A stretch of 64,000 nucleotides of DNA from Asparagopsis taxiformis (Eukaryota; Rhodophyta; Florideophyceae; Bonnemaisoniales; Bonnemaisoniaceae). The notes under the pieces were generated by a model that saw only the letters and a list, made by a program, of their open reading frames with translations, searched no databases and was not told where the DNA came from. The stretch is taken from the NCBI GenBank assembly GCA_030407315.1, contig JALQPE010000100.1:1-64000 (forward strand), written 5' to 3'. A program made the position numbers and the translations under genes. This document shows positions 1-9,942 of this stretch, piece after piece. Numbering within the stretch: the stretch's first letter is position 1; every line of letters begins with the position of its first letter.

Positions 1-107
1 TGACCTGAACGTTCATCGCAGACCGTTGTGGTTACCGACACTATACAGCAATCTTTTTTGTATCTCGTGCAACTCAATCGTTCCATCGCTTCCGGGAAAG
101 CTTCATT
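1..107. other. Left edge, no feature seen
   Basis: Short edge sequence ahead of the first plausible start codon at 108. Overlapping short open frames cross it in several phases but none has a recognisable motif. Confidence 0.4.
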
Positions 108-903
108 ATGCCGCCGCGTATTGCGAAGAAAGCTCCAAAGCCTCCGGGCCTCCAGAAAACCCGGTCAGCAGCTGCTGTATCGAGTGCCCGACAATCCCGT
201 GCGAAGAAGCGGTCTGGGCCTACCGGCAGCATTGAACCGCGGTCCGGTAGTCGCAAGACGGACCGGCGCAGAACTGGGGATCCGCAGCGAGAAAGTGAGG
301 AAGGAGGAACGGCGCGGAGAGAGATGGGGCTTGACCGAGGCAAGCGTGCTCGCAGGGACAGTGAACATCATGATGATGACATGATAGTGGCTCAAAACAT
401 GTTGGAATTGCGGCAGAGTGCTATGGCAAAGGTAGTTCCTCCCGGTTGGCAGATGCGGAGGTGCTGCAGACGGAGTCCCAGCCGGGGTTTCCGAGACACT
501 GGAGGCTGTGACCCCCACTGCGCCAACTATGCCGAGTACATCAGCCCCAGCAGGTAATGCAGTCAGGGACCCGAGGATAGCGGCAAGGGATGTTGTTTCT
601 GAGCAACGTTCACAGGATGCCAACTATCATCGGCGGTCAGGTGGTACTGAGGGGAGAGAGCAGCCGGAGTGCGGGCCTCGTCACAACAGACTGTCATTGG
701 TGCCAAATATGCGCGTAACGCCCCCGCGACGTCAGGCTATTGGCGATGGAGGACATCATATTCCCGATAGCGTGGGAGATGGGGGGACGGTGAGGGCAGA
801 GAGGTTGCATCCGCCGGAATCCATCGATTTAATGGCGAGTCGCATCAATGCGCAGAAGAAGAAGATCGCGGAGCTGAAAAAAAAGTGTTTAGCCAGGACA
901 TAG
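108..903 (+). pseudogene. Frameshifted N-terminal half of a coiled-coil protein
   Basis: This stretch encodes a basic, probably nuclear N-terminus starting MPPRIAKKAPKPPG at 108, rich in Arg, Lys and Ser. The reading frame changes at least once between about 445 and 510. It then continues from about 508 as a Pro/Ser/Thr-rich linker and ends with INAQKKKIAELKKK, the start of a coiled coil. At 878-885 a run of eight A residues separates it from the next frame; one extra A would join the heptads smoothly to the 885-2390 protein. The two parts are therefore most likely one gene of roughly 760 codons, broken by indels or misread in homopolymers. Function unknown. The convergent position opposite a transposase suggests it is the accessory gene of a two-gene transposon, which is inference only. 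Confidence 0.5.
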
Positions 904-2390
904 CAAACAAGGCGCTCACCACGGAGATTGTTGCGTTGGAGGCTAAGGTGAAGACTCTGCAGGCGGAAAATGCCAGCCTTACTGCAATTGCGAGAACAGG
1001 TAGAATCAGTGATCACGGTGGCGGTAAGTCGAAAATACAGAAAGCCATTCCTGTGAAATACCTTGGAGTTCTTAGGGCGGTTGAGGAAAACCTGACAAAG
1101 TGGTGCAAGAACGAGACTATGGAGCTGGACCCTATAGCGGAACAAACGCAGAGACGTTGGACTGGACGTACCATCGAGGTAGAGCCGGTAGAAGGGACAC
1201 TTTGGAGCGAAAACGGTGTAGGATATATTGCTACCCCTCCGGGCTATATCATCAAGAATCTGCAGTGGTATACACCTTCGTACAGAGACGAGAGTGATCT
1301 GCTAAATGACTTGGTGCGACACGTACTGCGTCAAAGTCCGTGGTGTGATGTGTTTTCCGATGAGGAGCAGCGTGTGTGCTGTCAAGAGGCTGTGGCGGGG
1401 AGCAAGGAATTGAAAGTGAAGGTGACGCAGAAACTGTCCGACGTGATGAGTGCACGGAAGCGTAATGCGAGGGACAGATTGTTCGGTTCGCTGGGGTACA
1501 CGAAATTAATGTCTAGATGCACGATGCTGACGACGCGAGCTGAGATGGACGAGCGAGAGGATCAAAAGCGCGAAGCGTCTGAGAAGCTTTTGAAACGGGA
1601 AAGCAACGGTGATTTGGATATGGGGAGGTGGCGAACGGCACCGTTCTCAGAGCTGCGATACAGCAAAGGCATGGTTCCTGACAGCTTCGAAATGGAAGTG
1701 AATGGTGATGCATGGTTTAACAACCGAGTAGCTGTGAATGTGCTGGACATCTTCAGGGGTTATTCGATACGACCAGAACAAGTAATGGACATAGAGACGA
1801 GCATACTAACGCTGGCGCGCCTGGATGCTTGGCTAGTGACTACTGTGGAGTGTTTGGATGAACCGAAGGGGAAAGGAGGTGCACGGCAGAAGGAGTTTAC
1901 AAGGCGGTACAGTCAATATGTGGGGGTAGCTTTTCAGCAATTAGTTGGTATGGTGGTGTACTGCATGTCTTGTCTCCAAGGCTCGCAAGCAAGGGAAGAA
2001 ACGGACGTCGTCGAGAGCGAACAGCGGACTAGTGCACAGTCACGGCATGTGTTTGCAAGCCGTACTGTGACGAGAGAGGCTGTTGAAGTGTGGCAAAGCG
2101 GAGAGGGGTCTGGAATTGTTCATGTCGTTGATGATGTAAACCGCTGCTCATCACTTGTTCTAGTGTCCGAGGATTGGATTCAATCGCATATTACGTCAAA
2201 CCTCGGTGCTGTAATGGATTGTGTGATTGCGCAAGGACTAATTGGCGCAGAACTTTTCGTCGTTGACCCATATGCTGGACACCTGAGTGCAAACCTGAAT
2301 GTCGAAATCAATGCCCCACAGTATGGGGGCATGGAGCGGCGCCATGCAGCCACTGCTGATAACGGTTTTGGCGTAATGGAGGATGGTTGA
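885..2390 (+). CDS. Unrecognised 501-aa protein with N-terminal leucine zipper
   Basis: A long uninterrupted frame whose first ~45 residues form a leucine-zipper-like coiled coil (heptad I, L, V and N positions, e.g. VKTLQAENASL). A Lys/Arg/Glu-rich middle (around residues 180-240) and a folded-looking C-terminal half without known catalytic motifs follow. The apparent start lies right at an A8 run, so the true start is probably upstream near 108 in the frameshifted leader. The gene converges on the Plavaka-like transposase with only 77 bp between the two stop codons, a spacing usual within one transposable element. I do not recognise the family. A DNA-binding or transposition helper role is possible but unproven. 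Confidence 0.55.
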   Translation: MFSQDIANKALTTEIVALEAKVKTLQAENASLTAIARTGRISDHGGGKSKIQKAIPVKYLGVLRAVEENLTKWCKNETMELDPIAEQTQRRWTGRTIEVEPVEGTLWSENGVGYIATPPGYIIKNLQWYTPSYRDESDLLNDLVRHVLRQSPWCDVFSDEEQRVCCQEAVAGSKELKVKVTQKLSDVMSARKRNARDRLFGSLGYTKLMSRCTMLTTRAEMDEREDQKREASEKLLKRESNGDLDMGRWRTAPFSELRYSKGMVPDSFEMEVNGDAWFNNRVAVNVLDIFRGYSIRPEQVMDIETSILTLARLDAWLVTTVECLDEPKGKGGARQKEFTRRYSQYVGVAFQQLVGMVVYCMSCLQGSQAREETDVVESEQRTSAQSRHVFASRTVTREAVEVWQSGEGSGIVHVVDDVNRCSSLVLVSEDWIQSHITSNLGAVMDCVIAQGLIGAELFVVDPYAGHLSANLNVEINAPQYGGMERRHAATADNGFGVMEDG

Positions 2391-2467
2391 AATTAGTGCA
2401 GTAAATGTGACGTTGGCTAGAAGGCTTATCATGTAGTACATTATCAATAGAGTGCTGCGATTTAGAT

Positions 2468-5074
2468 TTATTCTTCTTCATTATCATCTGTGAACTGGTA
2501 ATCAGTGTTGGTGTAGAAGCGGTTGAGATAGAAACGGTGGTCCGACCAGTGCATTTGTTTCGTAAATGGCTTGACTGGAAAGTTACTTCGTACGATGTGC
2601 ACGGTGCCAGATATAGTAGATGCAGGAATGAGGTCAAACCAAGGACCACCTGCACTGTGGGATGCAGTGTCATTGCTGTCAACGGATCCGTTGTCCGGGT
2701 CCCATGTGGACCACTTTAAACAAATGCACCCAAGTGATTTTTCCACAGCGGTTTTTGGGGCAAAGCAGGTCATATACTGAACGAAAGCGAGTTCTACAGG
2801 TTGAAACAGGTTTGGAGACTGCAGGCGTACCAGTGCCAGGACGCGCCCTACCCATATGGTTCTGTAGTCATCGGCAGTTCCGGAGATGACGACAAAGGAG
2901 TACTGCGATCTCTTTGCGGGGCCGAATGATGAAGTTGCAAAGACGCGCTGCTGCTTGTGCCTCGACACGTTTGTGGGGCGAAGCATGCCACTGTGCGGGT
3001 CAAAGTCGTCGGCATCTGGGACGTACCCTCCCATGACGTAGGCGGACTTTACCACGGTGACGGAAATGTCCATGTCATGTATTGGAGGGCCTTCTGCCGT
3101 GGCGCGCAGTCTAGCGAGGGTGAGGAACGCTTGTGCAGCTGTGTCACCGAGTTGCTGGAATAGCGTTATGGTGCCAGACGGGAACGAGGAGTTGTGCAGA
3201 GGCAAAAGAGTGGCAGGATCGGGCTGTCCGTCGATATCTGCAACGAGGAGGGTTGCATCGGGCAGCAGGGAGGCAAAGTCGTGCAGTGCAACGGTGAATC
3301 CGTCGCGAACGAGTACTGCACCGTCTGTGGGCGATATCATGCGTGCGTTTCCCAATGTGTTCGATGGGGTATGACCAGTTGGAGTGGCCAAGGAGAATTC
3401 CATGTGGCGAATAGTCTCTTCCATGGCTGTGGAGCGCCTTCGAGAGGTTTTCCTATAACTCTGTTTGAACAGAAGATGCGAGTGTTCGTAGGGGCCTGCA
3501 TCAATGTGTTCCAGGGCGCCATATCTCTGCAAGTCACCGGGAAGATGGTCTAGAAGATGGAACTTGAAAGTTTTGAGACCTGTGGTGTGGAATGGGCCGA
3601 GGGTGGAGAGCATTGATTGTTTGAAATAGGAAATGGAGTTCTGGAGGCTTTCTAGTTCGGCGGCAGTCCAGTGCTTGATGCGACCGCGTTTCATGACCCA
3701 TGCGACGAGGTCAGAATATTGCGTGCAGATGGAAGTGAGGGGGGCTGTCTCTACTTCGTCACAGCATGTGTCAATGAATGCTGCGATGAAAGGGAACACC
3801 ATGTCGACATGGTGATAGTCTTTGGCTGCGAGCATGCCGCGTATGCCGTCCTCCGTGAAGAGGCCGTTCAAATTGGTGCCCTTCTCACCCTTGGAGAAGT
3901 CGACATGAAGACCGGTGATGTAGTAGTCGCGTTCGATAGCGGACAGAATGCTGTTTGAGCCGGCGAGGATGGATTTTTTCACCTTCTTGAAGGTGCGAGG
4001 TGTCCCGGAATGGGAGGCAGTGGTGGTGGTGAGGTCTGGGGAGCTGAGGCGGTGGACAATGCACTGTTTGATGAGCTTTGAGATGCCGAGGTGGAGATTG
4101 TGCAGAGGCTCGAAGGAGAAAATGTTGTAGGGGTCTAGGGGACTGTTGCTGGGTAAAAGAGCGGTCGATTCGAGGACAGAGTGTTGTTCGAGGAGGGAGA
4201 GAGCTTCGAGCGGAGCAGTTGTATGCTCCTGAGCGCTCTCTTGGCGTGCAGAGCGTGTATCATCGAGGGAGCGGGGCTGGTGTGGCGCGGTGGATTCAAG
4301 TTGAGTGGCGGGGATGTAGCAGCGGTGGCAGGGATGTGTGGTGGTAGTGCTGTTGCGAGTGCATGAGAGCTCTTTGGCCTCTGGAAAGTCGCAGCAATAA
4401 TTGGCTAGGATGGGAAAGCATTGGCGGGCAGTTGCAGTGGAGTCTGTGCAGGGGAACCCGGAAGAGAACGCGGTGGATAGGGACGAAAACACTTTTTCGA
4501 GTGCTTTATGAAGAATATCAATTTTGCGAGCGCGACTAGCAGAACTAGAGGTTGTCGGCATTTCATCACCGAACAAGGCGTTGGACGAAGGGTTAACAAT
4601 GTACGGAAGATACCCGACGATGGTGAGGCCGGTACGGATGCAGTGGCGACGGAGGGGGGCGGAGAAGTTGAGCAGTGTGACGTGTATGGGGTATGCGACG
4701 ATTGCGGAGCTCTTGAGGCTTGTGCTGCTCTTGTCGGAGTACACTTGGAGGAGGCCGGCAAAGGAGGAAGGTGTGGGATCAGTTTCCTCTGCCCATACGA
4801 CCTGTGGATCTTCCGAGAGCTGCACGCGCTGTCTAGTAACCTGGTGCAGCGTTTTCGCGAATTCTGTGTGTAGGGGATGAGAAAATATTGCGGTGCCGTC
4901 TGGGGCGGTCTGTGGGGAGGGGTGGAAGAGAGTATTTTGGTCGTTAGCCAGTGCTAACTGCCTGCGGAGCATGTCGACTGGGTCGCGGAGGTACAGTTGT
5001 GCCGAGTACTTACCAGTTTTGTCTGGAATGATGTGGCTCTTGTAACCTTCGGTGCGGAAATGTGTTTCGACCAT
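2468..5074 (-). CDS. Plavaka-like (CMC/CACTA-related) transposase, main part
   Basis: The 868-aa frame carries the hallmarks of fungal and algal Plavaka/TNP2-related transposases. These are an acidic motif LLQVYSDK near residues 108-115 followed by AYPIHVTLLNF and GYLPYI, a CHRC knuckle near 249-252, and a D-x-F-x(3)-PLHNLHLGI block near 314-332. An alpha-helical, His-rich region and a long variable C-terminus follow. Known role of the family: DDE-type cut-and-paste of its own element. The same frame continues upstream through one TAA at 5129-5131 into a zinc-finger exon-like segment, so the ATG at 5074 is probably internal and this copy is probably defective. Confidence 0.8.
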   Translation of the reverse strand: MVETHFRTEGYKSHIIPDKTGKYSAQLYLRDPVDMLRRQLALANDQNTLFHPSPQTAPDGTAIFSHPLHTEFAKTLHQVTRQRVQLSEDPQVVWAEETDPTPSSFAGLLQVYSDKSSTSLKSSAIVAYPIHVTLLNFSAPLRRHCIRTGLTIVGYLPYIVNPSSNALFGDEMPTTSSSASRARKIDILHKALEKVFSSLSTAFSSGFPCTDSTATARQCFPILANYCCDFPEAKELSCTRNSTTTTHPCHRCYIPATQLESTAPHQPRSLDDTRSARQESAQEHTTAPLEALSLLEQHSVLESTALLPSNSPLDPYNIFSFEPLHNLHLGISKLIKQCIVHRLSSPDLTTTTASHSGTPRTFKKVKKSILAGSNSILSAIERDYYITGLHVDFSKGEKGTNLNGLFTEDGIRGMLAAKDYHHVDMVFPFIAAFIDTCCDEVETAPLTSICTQYSDLVAWVMKRGRIKHWTAAELESLQNSISYFKQSMLSTLGPFHTTGLKTFKFHLLDHLPGDLQRYGALEHIDAGPYEHSHLLFKQSYRKTSRRRSTAMEETIRHMEFSLATPTGHTPSNTLGNARMISPTDGAVLVRDGFTVALHDFASLLPDATLLVADIDGQPDPATLLPLHNSSFPSGTITLFQQLGDTAAQAFLTLARLRATAEGPPIHDMDISVTVVKSAYVMGGYVPDADDFDPHSGMLRPTNVSRHKQQRVFATSSFGPAKRSQYSFVVISGTADDYRTIWVGRVLALVRLQSPNLFQPVELAFVQYMTCFAPKTAVEKSLGCICLKWSTWDPDNGSVDSNDTASHSAGGPWFDLIPASTISGTVHIVRSNFPVKPFTKQMHWSDHRFYLNRFYTNTDYQFTDDNEEE

Positions 5075-5128
5075 GGAAGCGGTAACGTGGCGACATTCTT
5101 CTACGGTGCGAACGGCGCTGTTGAACTT

Positions 5129-5509
5129 TTATAGGGAGAATGCGGGGTCTTGTAGGATGGTGATGACTTCGCTCACGCGGCCAGCGCCGGCCTTGTACTC
5201 GAGGGTTGTGAGACTGGCGGCGAGGGATTGCACGAGGAGGTCTGCGCGGGAGGGGGTTGAGGTTGGTGGCAGTGGAGCGTCACAGGGTGAGTCGCTGGAG
5301 GAAGCACGACCAGATTCTGGGTCTGGGGAGCTGGGTTGCGGGGAATCATGGTCGCCGTTTCGAGCAGGCTCATGGGTGACGGCAGGGACACGAGCGTTGT
5401 TGAAATGTTGGGGAGAGGGGTTCAAACGGTAGCGACACGTTCGCTCATGCAGCGCGAGCGCATAAGCACCTACGCAGTAGTAGAAGCACCCTTCATACTT
5501 GCATTCCAT
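5129..5509 (-). pseudogene. Zinc-finger N-terminus of the Plavaka-like transposase, cut off by one stop
   Basis: The 126 codons start with a Cys-x4-Cys-x12-His-x3-Cys pattern (C3, C8, H21, C25), the kind of N-terminal zinc finger found in Plavaka transposases. A Pro/Ser/Asp-rich linker follows. The frame ends in TAA at 5129-5131 and is exactly in phase with the 868-aa frame starting at 5074; the 18 codons between are open. Together they make 1,014 codons, a normal length for the family. No GT-AG intron of credible size could remove the stop, so a nonsense mutation is the simplest reading; a base-calling error is the alternative. Confidence 0.7.
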
Positions 5510-6401
5510 GTCGAGTTTTGACGCAAAAGGGAGGATTGCGAGCTGAACAGGGGAGACTGTGCCGTCCAGATGCGACCAATTTTATTTTTGTGGTGCTTTC
5601 GAGACTTGGAATGTAACGTGTTCGTTCGTAGTTTTGTGGGTAGTAGTTTTGTGCACACTCCAGCTGACATCCCAACGGTGGAATTTAACCGAGAGTTCAA
5701 TCATTTCCAACTGTTACATCACATTGCGTGCTGGCAACGTGTGCATGGAAGGACGAACGACTGCCCTGGGACATGAATTTTCAATTAATTCATTTGTAAT
5801 AATAAACTTTTTTATTTCCAAACTTCGTGGAATCTGAATGTGCTTTACAGCGGATATGCCACGGATCATGTAAGGAAAGCAAATGGATTCTCATATATAT
5901 GATTATATGTTTATATTCGTTGTTCTCGATCCGGATCTCATTGTTCGGGGAATCAGAGACCATGGCTTGGGCATACTCAATCTCACTGCCGGCGATGATT
6001 TCGAGTATGCACAGCAAAACTTAAGCGGACGCTGAAAGCTGTCCGGTCGACGCCGCAGGCTCCACTCCACCCTCATCACCGACTGAGATTCTTTGACCGC
6101 CTTGCTTTGTTTAGTGTAGAGGATGGACGAAGGTACGTGCGCGAATCTTGAGGGTATGCATTGAGGGAAGCGTGTGTTTTGAGTCTGACTATTTCCGTTG
6201 ATGCGATATTTTTCATTGGAAGCCTGTTGACTCATGGTGTGTATTGAGCGGAGGATGGAAGAGAGGTACGTGAAGTTTTGAAAGTATGCTGCGAGGGAAG
6301 GTTGGTTTTGAGTCTGACTGTTGTGGTTGATTCCGATGTTGTGTAGATGATGCAGGAATGTTGATGACGGAAGGTAAGTTTCATTGAGTGCCAAGATGTG
6401 C

Positions 6402-6456
6402 TTTGCGAAGATATGGACTGCTGACTATCATAGTCAGCAGTCCATATCTTCGCAAA
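6402..6456. repeat. Perfect 26-bp-arm palindrome in the left TIR
   Basis: Two perfect 26-bp arms around a 3-nt loop (TCA); each arm includes GAAGATATGGACTGCTGAC or its complement. The same arm sequence recurs singly in the right TIR (near 16,262, with variants near 16,612, 16,833 and 17,190), where it marks the start of subrepeat units. The palindrome therefore looks like a head-to-head junction of two subrepeats. Confidence 0.85.
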
Positions 6457-7207
6457 GTCATAATCATGATGATTATTATTCATTGCAAGGTTTTTGGATC
6501 ATGGTTTGTATTGTGTGTAGGATGGATGAGAGGTAAGTAAGGGAGTTTCTAGGATATCTGTCATGGTAAGCGTCGCTTTTGAATCTGACTGTTGGGGTTG
6601 ATGTTTGTATATGATGCAGGAGTGGTGAAGCAGGAACGGCAGGACTCAAGGAGAGTGAAGAAGGGATCTAGGAAGATGGGGAATGAAGCTGTGGTGTTTC
6701 TGGTATGTGTATATTTTGGGGCATACGATAGAAGTGAGAGTGGGTTTCAAGTGGTGTAAGATTTTGCTGACCATGTTCGTGTTTGAAGTCTTGATGATTT
6801 AATGGGCTGGGGTGGTGTCCAGGAAAGCGGGGATGGAATTGGGAAGGAGCGGATTTTTTGTAATCTAGGTCGTGAGGGTTCTTGAAGTATGTGCGGATGG
6901 TGGTGCATGGCGTTCGGATGGTAGGGAGAACGCGATAGTGAGGGAGATGGGTGATCGACGATATGCTGACAGGTATTTTGTATTCTGGCTGGATACATAT
7001 TCCGTATTCTGGCTGGATACGTATTTCCTATTCTAACCGGGTATTTATTTCTTATTCTGACCAGATATGTATTCCCTATTCTAGAGAGACGTATTGTATA
7101 CGAGCAGTTTCGTAAATGAGAGAATAAAATACGGTCCGATATGGGCCCTGAATTTACCATCCGCTGTAATTTCTTCCCTCCCGGTTTTCGCTGATATATT
7201 GTATACT

Positions 7208-7340
7208 GGATGTCGGGTCCTAGTATTCCGCCAAACGTACTAGAGAAAGTGGATGTCGGGTCCTAGTATTCCGCCATATGTACTAGAGAAAGTGGATGTC
7301 GGGCCCTAGTATTCCGCCATATGTACTAGAGAAAGTGGAC
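7208..7340. repeat. Three ~44-bp subterminal tandem repeats, left
   Basis: Three copies of a unit of about 44 bp containing GATGTCGGGTCCTAGTATTC and ending ACTAGAGAAAGTGGA. The last is followed by a GGACGTCCGCATCC block. The same unit recurs inverted at 15,317-15,495. Arrays near element ends are candidate transposase-binding sites, by analogy with subterminal repeats of CACTA and MULE elements. Confidence 0.8.
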
Positions 7341-7602
7341 GTCCGCATCCAAAATTTTTTTAATTTTTTTGGACGCGGACGTTCATTTGTTCTAGTAAAT
7401 CTCGGGGCCGACTAGGACCCGTACTAGAGAGACTGGACGTCCGCGTCCACTTCCGAAAACGCAGACGTACCCGTCCCAAGAGTTCCCGATGACGATACGA
7501 ATGCCGAATAAAATGCTTGGGGAGCTACAACGAGAACAGCGAATATATCGCTCATGTTCATCGATAATAGGTAGTTCTGCCCGAATACCTGACTCTGACT
7601 AC

Positions 7603-9942
7603 TCAACAGAACATTCGGAGGGTATTCAGTAGAACTGTTTCCGCAACATTTCGAATTACAGGTGTTGCTGCAGTGATTGTCGCATTCATCACATCTTGAG
7701 CCAGTCCGGAGAGCAGATGGTCTGGGGCAACTACAGCAGAGCGATATGGATCGAATTGACAAGGAACAACTGGAACTCCTTCTTCGTTTGTAGGAACTCC
7801 TCTCCGCACACGATTAAGGGATTCACTCAAATTATGGAGTGCCTTATTCTCAATCGGATCTAGGCTTAGTCCAAGAACTTTGAGCTGATCTCGCGATGCG
7901 ACTTCCCTCACAAGCTTGTTTCGGTGCATTCCTCGGGCATGCGTACTCATCTGACTGTTTAGCAATGCTGTGTATGCATTTCGTGAACCTCCACTGCTGC
8001 TCATATCTTGCTTTTCGAAAATGCAGCTATGGCATGGTGTATTACTGGTGTGTCCACGGACATCCAGAGTATGCGAAACAGCTGGGTAATCTCCGATAAA
8101 TCCAACAGGATCCAGGAATATGACCACGTCTTCTCCATTTCCATCTTTCGCTGGAAAACCGTCTGTACTTCCCTTCACAATGTCGGGTACAACTCTCTCA
8201 ATTACAACATTTGTTGAAACTCCCGGGGGAACGAATCCAAGAACGCGGACTGCGTGGAAGCTTGCTCTCTTGCTTGGTTGTATGCCTAATGGAAGCATAT
8301 AGCAGCCACCAAAACTTCCTTTCCGGCTTGTGAACGGCTGGAAGTCATCTGCATATAGCAGAAATCGGTATACGATATATTTCCTGCCATCTGAAAGATT
8401 CCCCTCACTGCAGGCATCCATACGTTTAGAGCCGGGGTGCCATCTAGACCTCTTGTCTGGAGCTCCTATGAGCTGGACGTCTTTCATCCGAATTTGTTCG
8501 CGATGTAGCTGCCCAGTTGCTCCCCTTGTGGAGCAAATGAGAAAAGTCGCATGTTCAGAGCGTCCCTTTTTCAGATGTCTGTTCACGAGTAGCAACTCTT
8601 CAAATGTGCTCCCATCAGACTTACTTTTTGGCCGAAACAGAGTGATAGCGTCACCTGCCCGAATATCATTGTTGCAATGTTCTCCGTCGAGCGTTGTGGT
8701 GGAGACGACACGCCTCGCATTTCTTTTCTCAGTCTCTTCCATTGCATCGATTTGCGGGCCTATCACATCTTCCATATTTGATTCTTTTTGTTCTTCTCCG
8801 GTTGCAAGATAACTTGCAATGATGATAGCTTCAATTCTCCAGTCACTCCTTGCTGCAAAACTTCTTCTCCTCCTAGAATTCTTTCCAGTTTCGATGTTCT
8901 TTCCCTGTTTCGTTCTGGCTCCTCCCAGCTTAGCCACCTGGGCCTCTTGATTTGTCGTCGGCATACATATGATCCTCAACTCGTCTCCATGTCGGGCGTA
9001 TACCTTTCTGTGCATCTTGTGACCGTCATGATCTGATGCACTTACCGAAATGCGATGGAATGGGTCATTCAGAACAGCTGAACGGCATTTGACAATGAAA
9101 GAGTTTTCAATACTTTCTGAAGCAATTTGATATGCTTCATCTTCTCTTTCATCACTATTATCCCTTTTACTAGACTTTATGCAGTCCAGAATGGGTCCGG
9201 TCTGTATATCCCTTTCCGCCCATGTGCTCGGTAGCACGACTCGTACCGATGTAGTACAATGAGCTCTACGGCTACTAGACAGTCCTGGAGACATCTTTCC
9301 AAGCCTAGAGCCGCTTTTTGTTACATCTATTTCACACGTTGTATCCATGCTTTGTGGGAAACATGTTTTCAGAATGAACGGTAAAATGACTTTCCTCATG
9401 TATGAGTCGCTAGGTGCTTGATCCGAAATGTCCCGCTTGAAATTAGACATCTCACGCATACCTTCATAGTCCTTGCGTTTCATCCGTAGCGTTCCACTAA
9501 GCAATATTATTGCAGAGAATACTGGCCAGGTCAGCAGTTTATCCACAAGTCCGCGGTCATCTTCCGCTGCCTCTTCTCCGTCGTGGTCATCACAGCTCTC
9601 GGCCGAGCTTCCCTCAGAGCCTATCGTTTCTTCTTCTCTGGTAACTTTTCCAGCCTCAAAAAATCCAATGTGCTCTTCTCCATTGCCACTAGAAATATTC
9701 TCGTCTTCAGCAGATGCTTTTCCGACGTTTTCGTCCGGTATATCGGCGTGAACCTCGAATGTTTCGTTCGAAACTAGCGGGGTTTCCCCATTTTCGTGCC
9801 TTGTCCCACTTTCGTATGGGATTGGCAATGATTCAACCTTCTCCGGGTTCTTCGAGGTGTACCTTTCTTCCGAACAGCTGTTCGTTTCATCTCTTCTCTT
9901 TGGATTCGAGAGAACCTTGCACAAATTGTGGATTAGTGTCAA
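7603..9942 (-). CDS. TNP2/Plavaka-like transposase, 3'-truncated (779 aa)
   Basis: An acidic, Ser/Glu-rich N-terminal region (to ~130) precedes a basic patch (356-366). The conserved part follows: FLLYADDFQPF at ~527-537, FGGCYMLPLGI, VVPDIVKG, a CHSC knuckle at 637-640, and FDPYRS-x(4)-PDHLLSGLA at 730-748. The order matches the Plavaka-like transposase at 2,468-5,074 and the TNP2 family (acidic motif, knuckle, D/H motif). The frame stops about 30 residues after the last motif, where family members continue for several hundred residues with the final catalytic acid. It also stops only ~130 bp before the inner TIR edge, so this gene is truncated and presumably inactive. Start taken at 9,942; none better is visible. 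Confidence 0.7.
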   Translation of the reverse strand: MTLIHNLCKVLSNPKRRDETNSCSEERYTSKNPEKVESLPIPYESGTRHENGETPLVSNETFEVHADIPDENVGKASAEDENISSGNGEEHIGFFEAGKVTREEETIGSEGSSAESCDDHDGEEAAEDDRGLVDKLLTWPVFSAIILLSGTLRMKRKDYEGMREMSNFKRDISDQAPSDSYMRKVILPFILKTCFPQSMDTTCEIDVTKSGSRLGKMSPGLSSSRRAHCTTSVRVVLPSTWAERDIQTGPILDCIKSSKRDNSDEREDEAYQIASESIENSFIVKCRSAVLNDPFHRISVSASDHDGHKMHRKVYARHGDELRIICMPTTNQEAQVAKLGGARTKQGKNIETGKNSRRRRSFAARSDWRIEAIIIASYLATGEEQKESNMEDVIGPQIDAMEETEKRNARRVVSTTTLDGEHCNNDIRAGDAITLFRPKSKSDGSTFEELLLVNRHLKKGRSEHATFLICSTRGATGQLHREQIRMKDVQLIGAPDKRSRWHPGSKRMDACSEGNLSDGRKYIVYRFLLYADDFQPFTSRKGSFGGCYMLPLGIQPSKRASFHAVRVLGFVPPGVSTNVVIERVVPDIVKGSTDGFPAKDGNGEDVVIFLDPVGFIGDYPAVSHTLDVRGHTSNTPCHSCIFEKQDMSSSGGSRNAYTALLNSQMSTHARGMHRNKLVREVASRDQLKVLGLSLDPIENKALHNLSESLNRVRRGVPTNEEGVPVVPCQFDPYRSAVVAPDHLLSGLAQDVMNATITAATPVIRNVAETVLLNTLRMFC

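Larger units (their letters stand above)
5575..7470 (+). repeat. Left terminal inverted repeat of the 12.5-kb element
   Basis: About 1.9 kb, inverted relative to 15,187-18,050. From outside to inside it contains an AT-rich end, two or three degenerate ~300-bp subrepeats (6,100-6,600), the block at 6,750-7,000 that matches 15,706-15,981, and short tandem repeats at 7,208-7,340. It also contains a segment with GGACGTCCGCGTCC-type motifs. No gene is credible here; the open frame on the other strand at 6,747-7,160 has a counterpart in the right TIR and follows from the repeat. Confidence 0.7.

Noticed and set aside
5559..5837. Small open frames in the outer part of the left TIR
   Set aside because: Their sequence recurs inverted at 17,844-18,060 with frame-breaking differences, so it is not conserved as protein.
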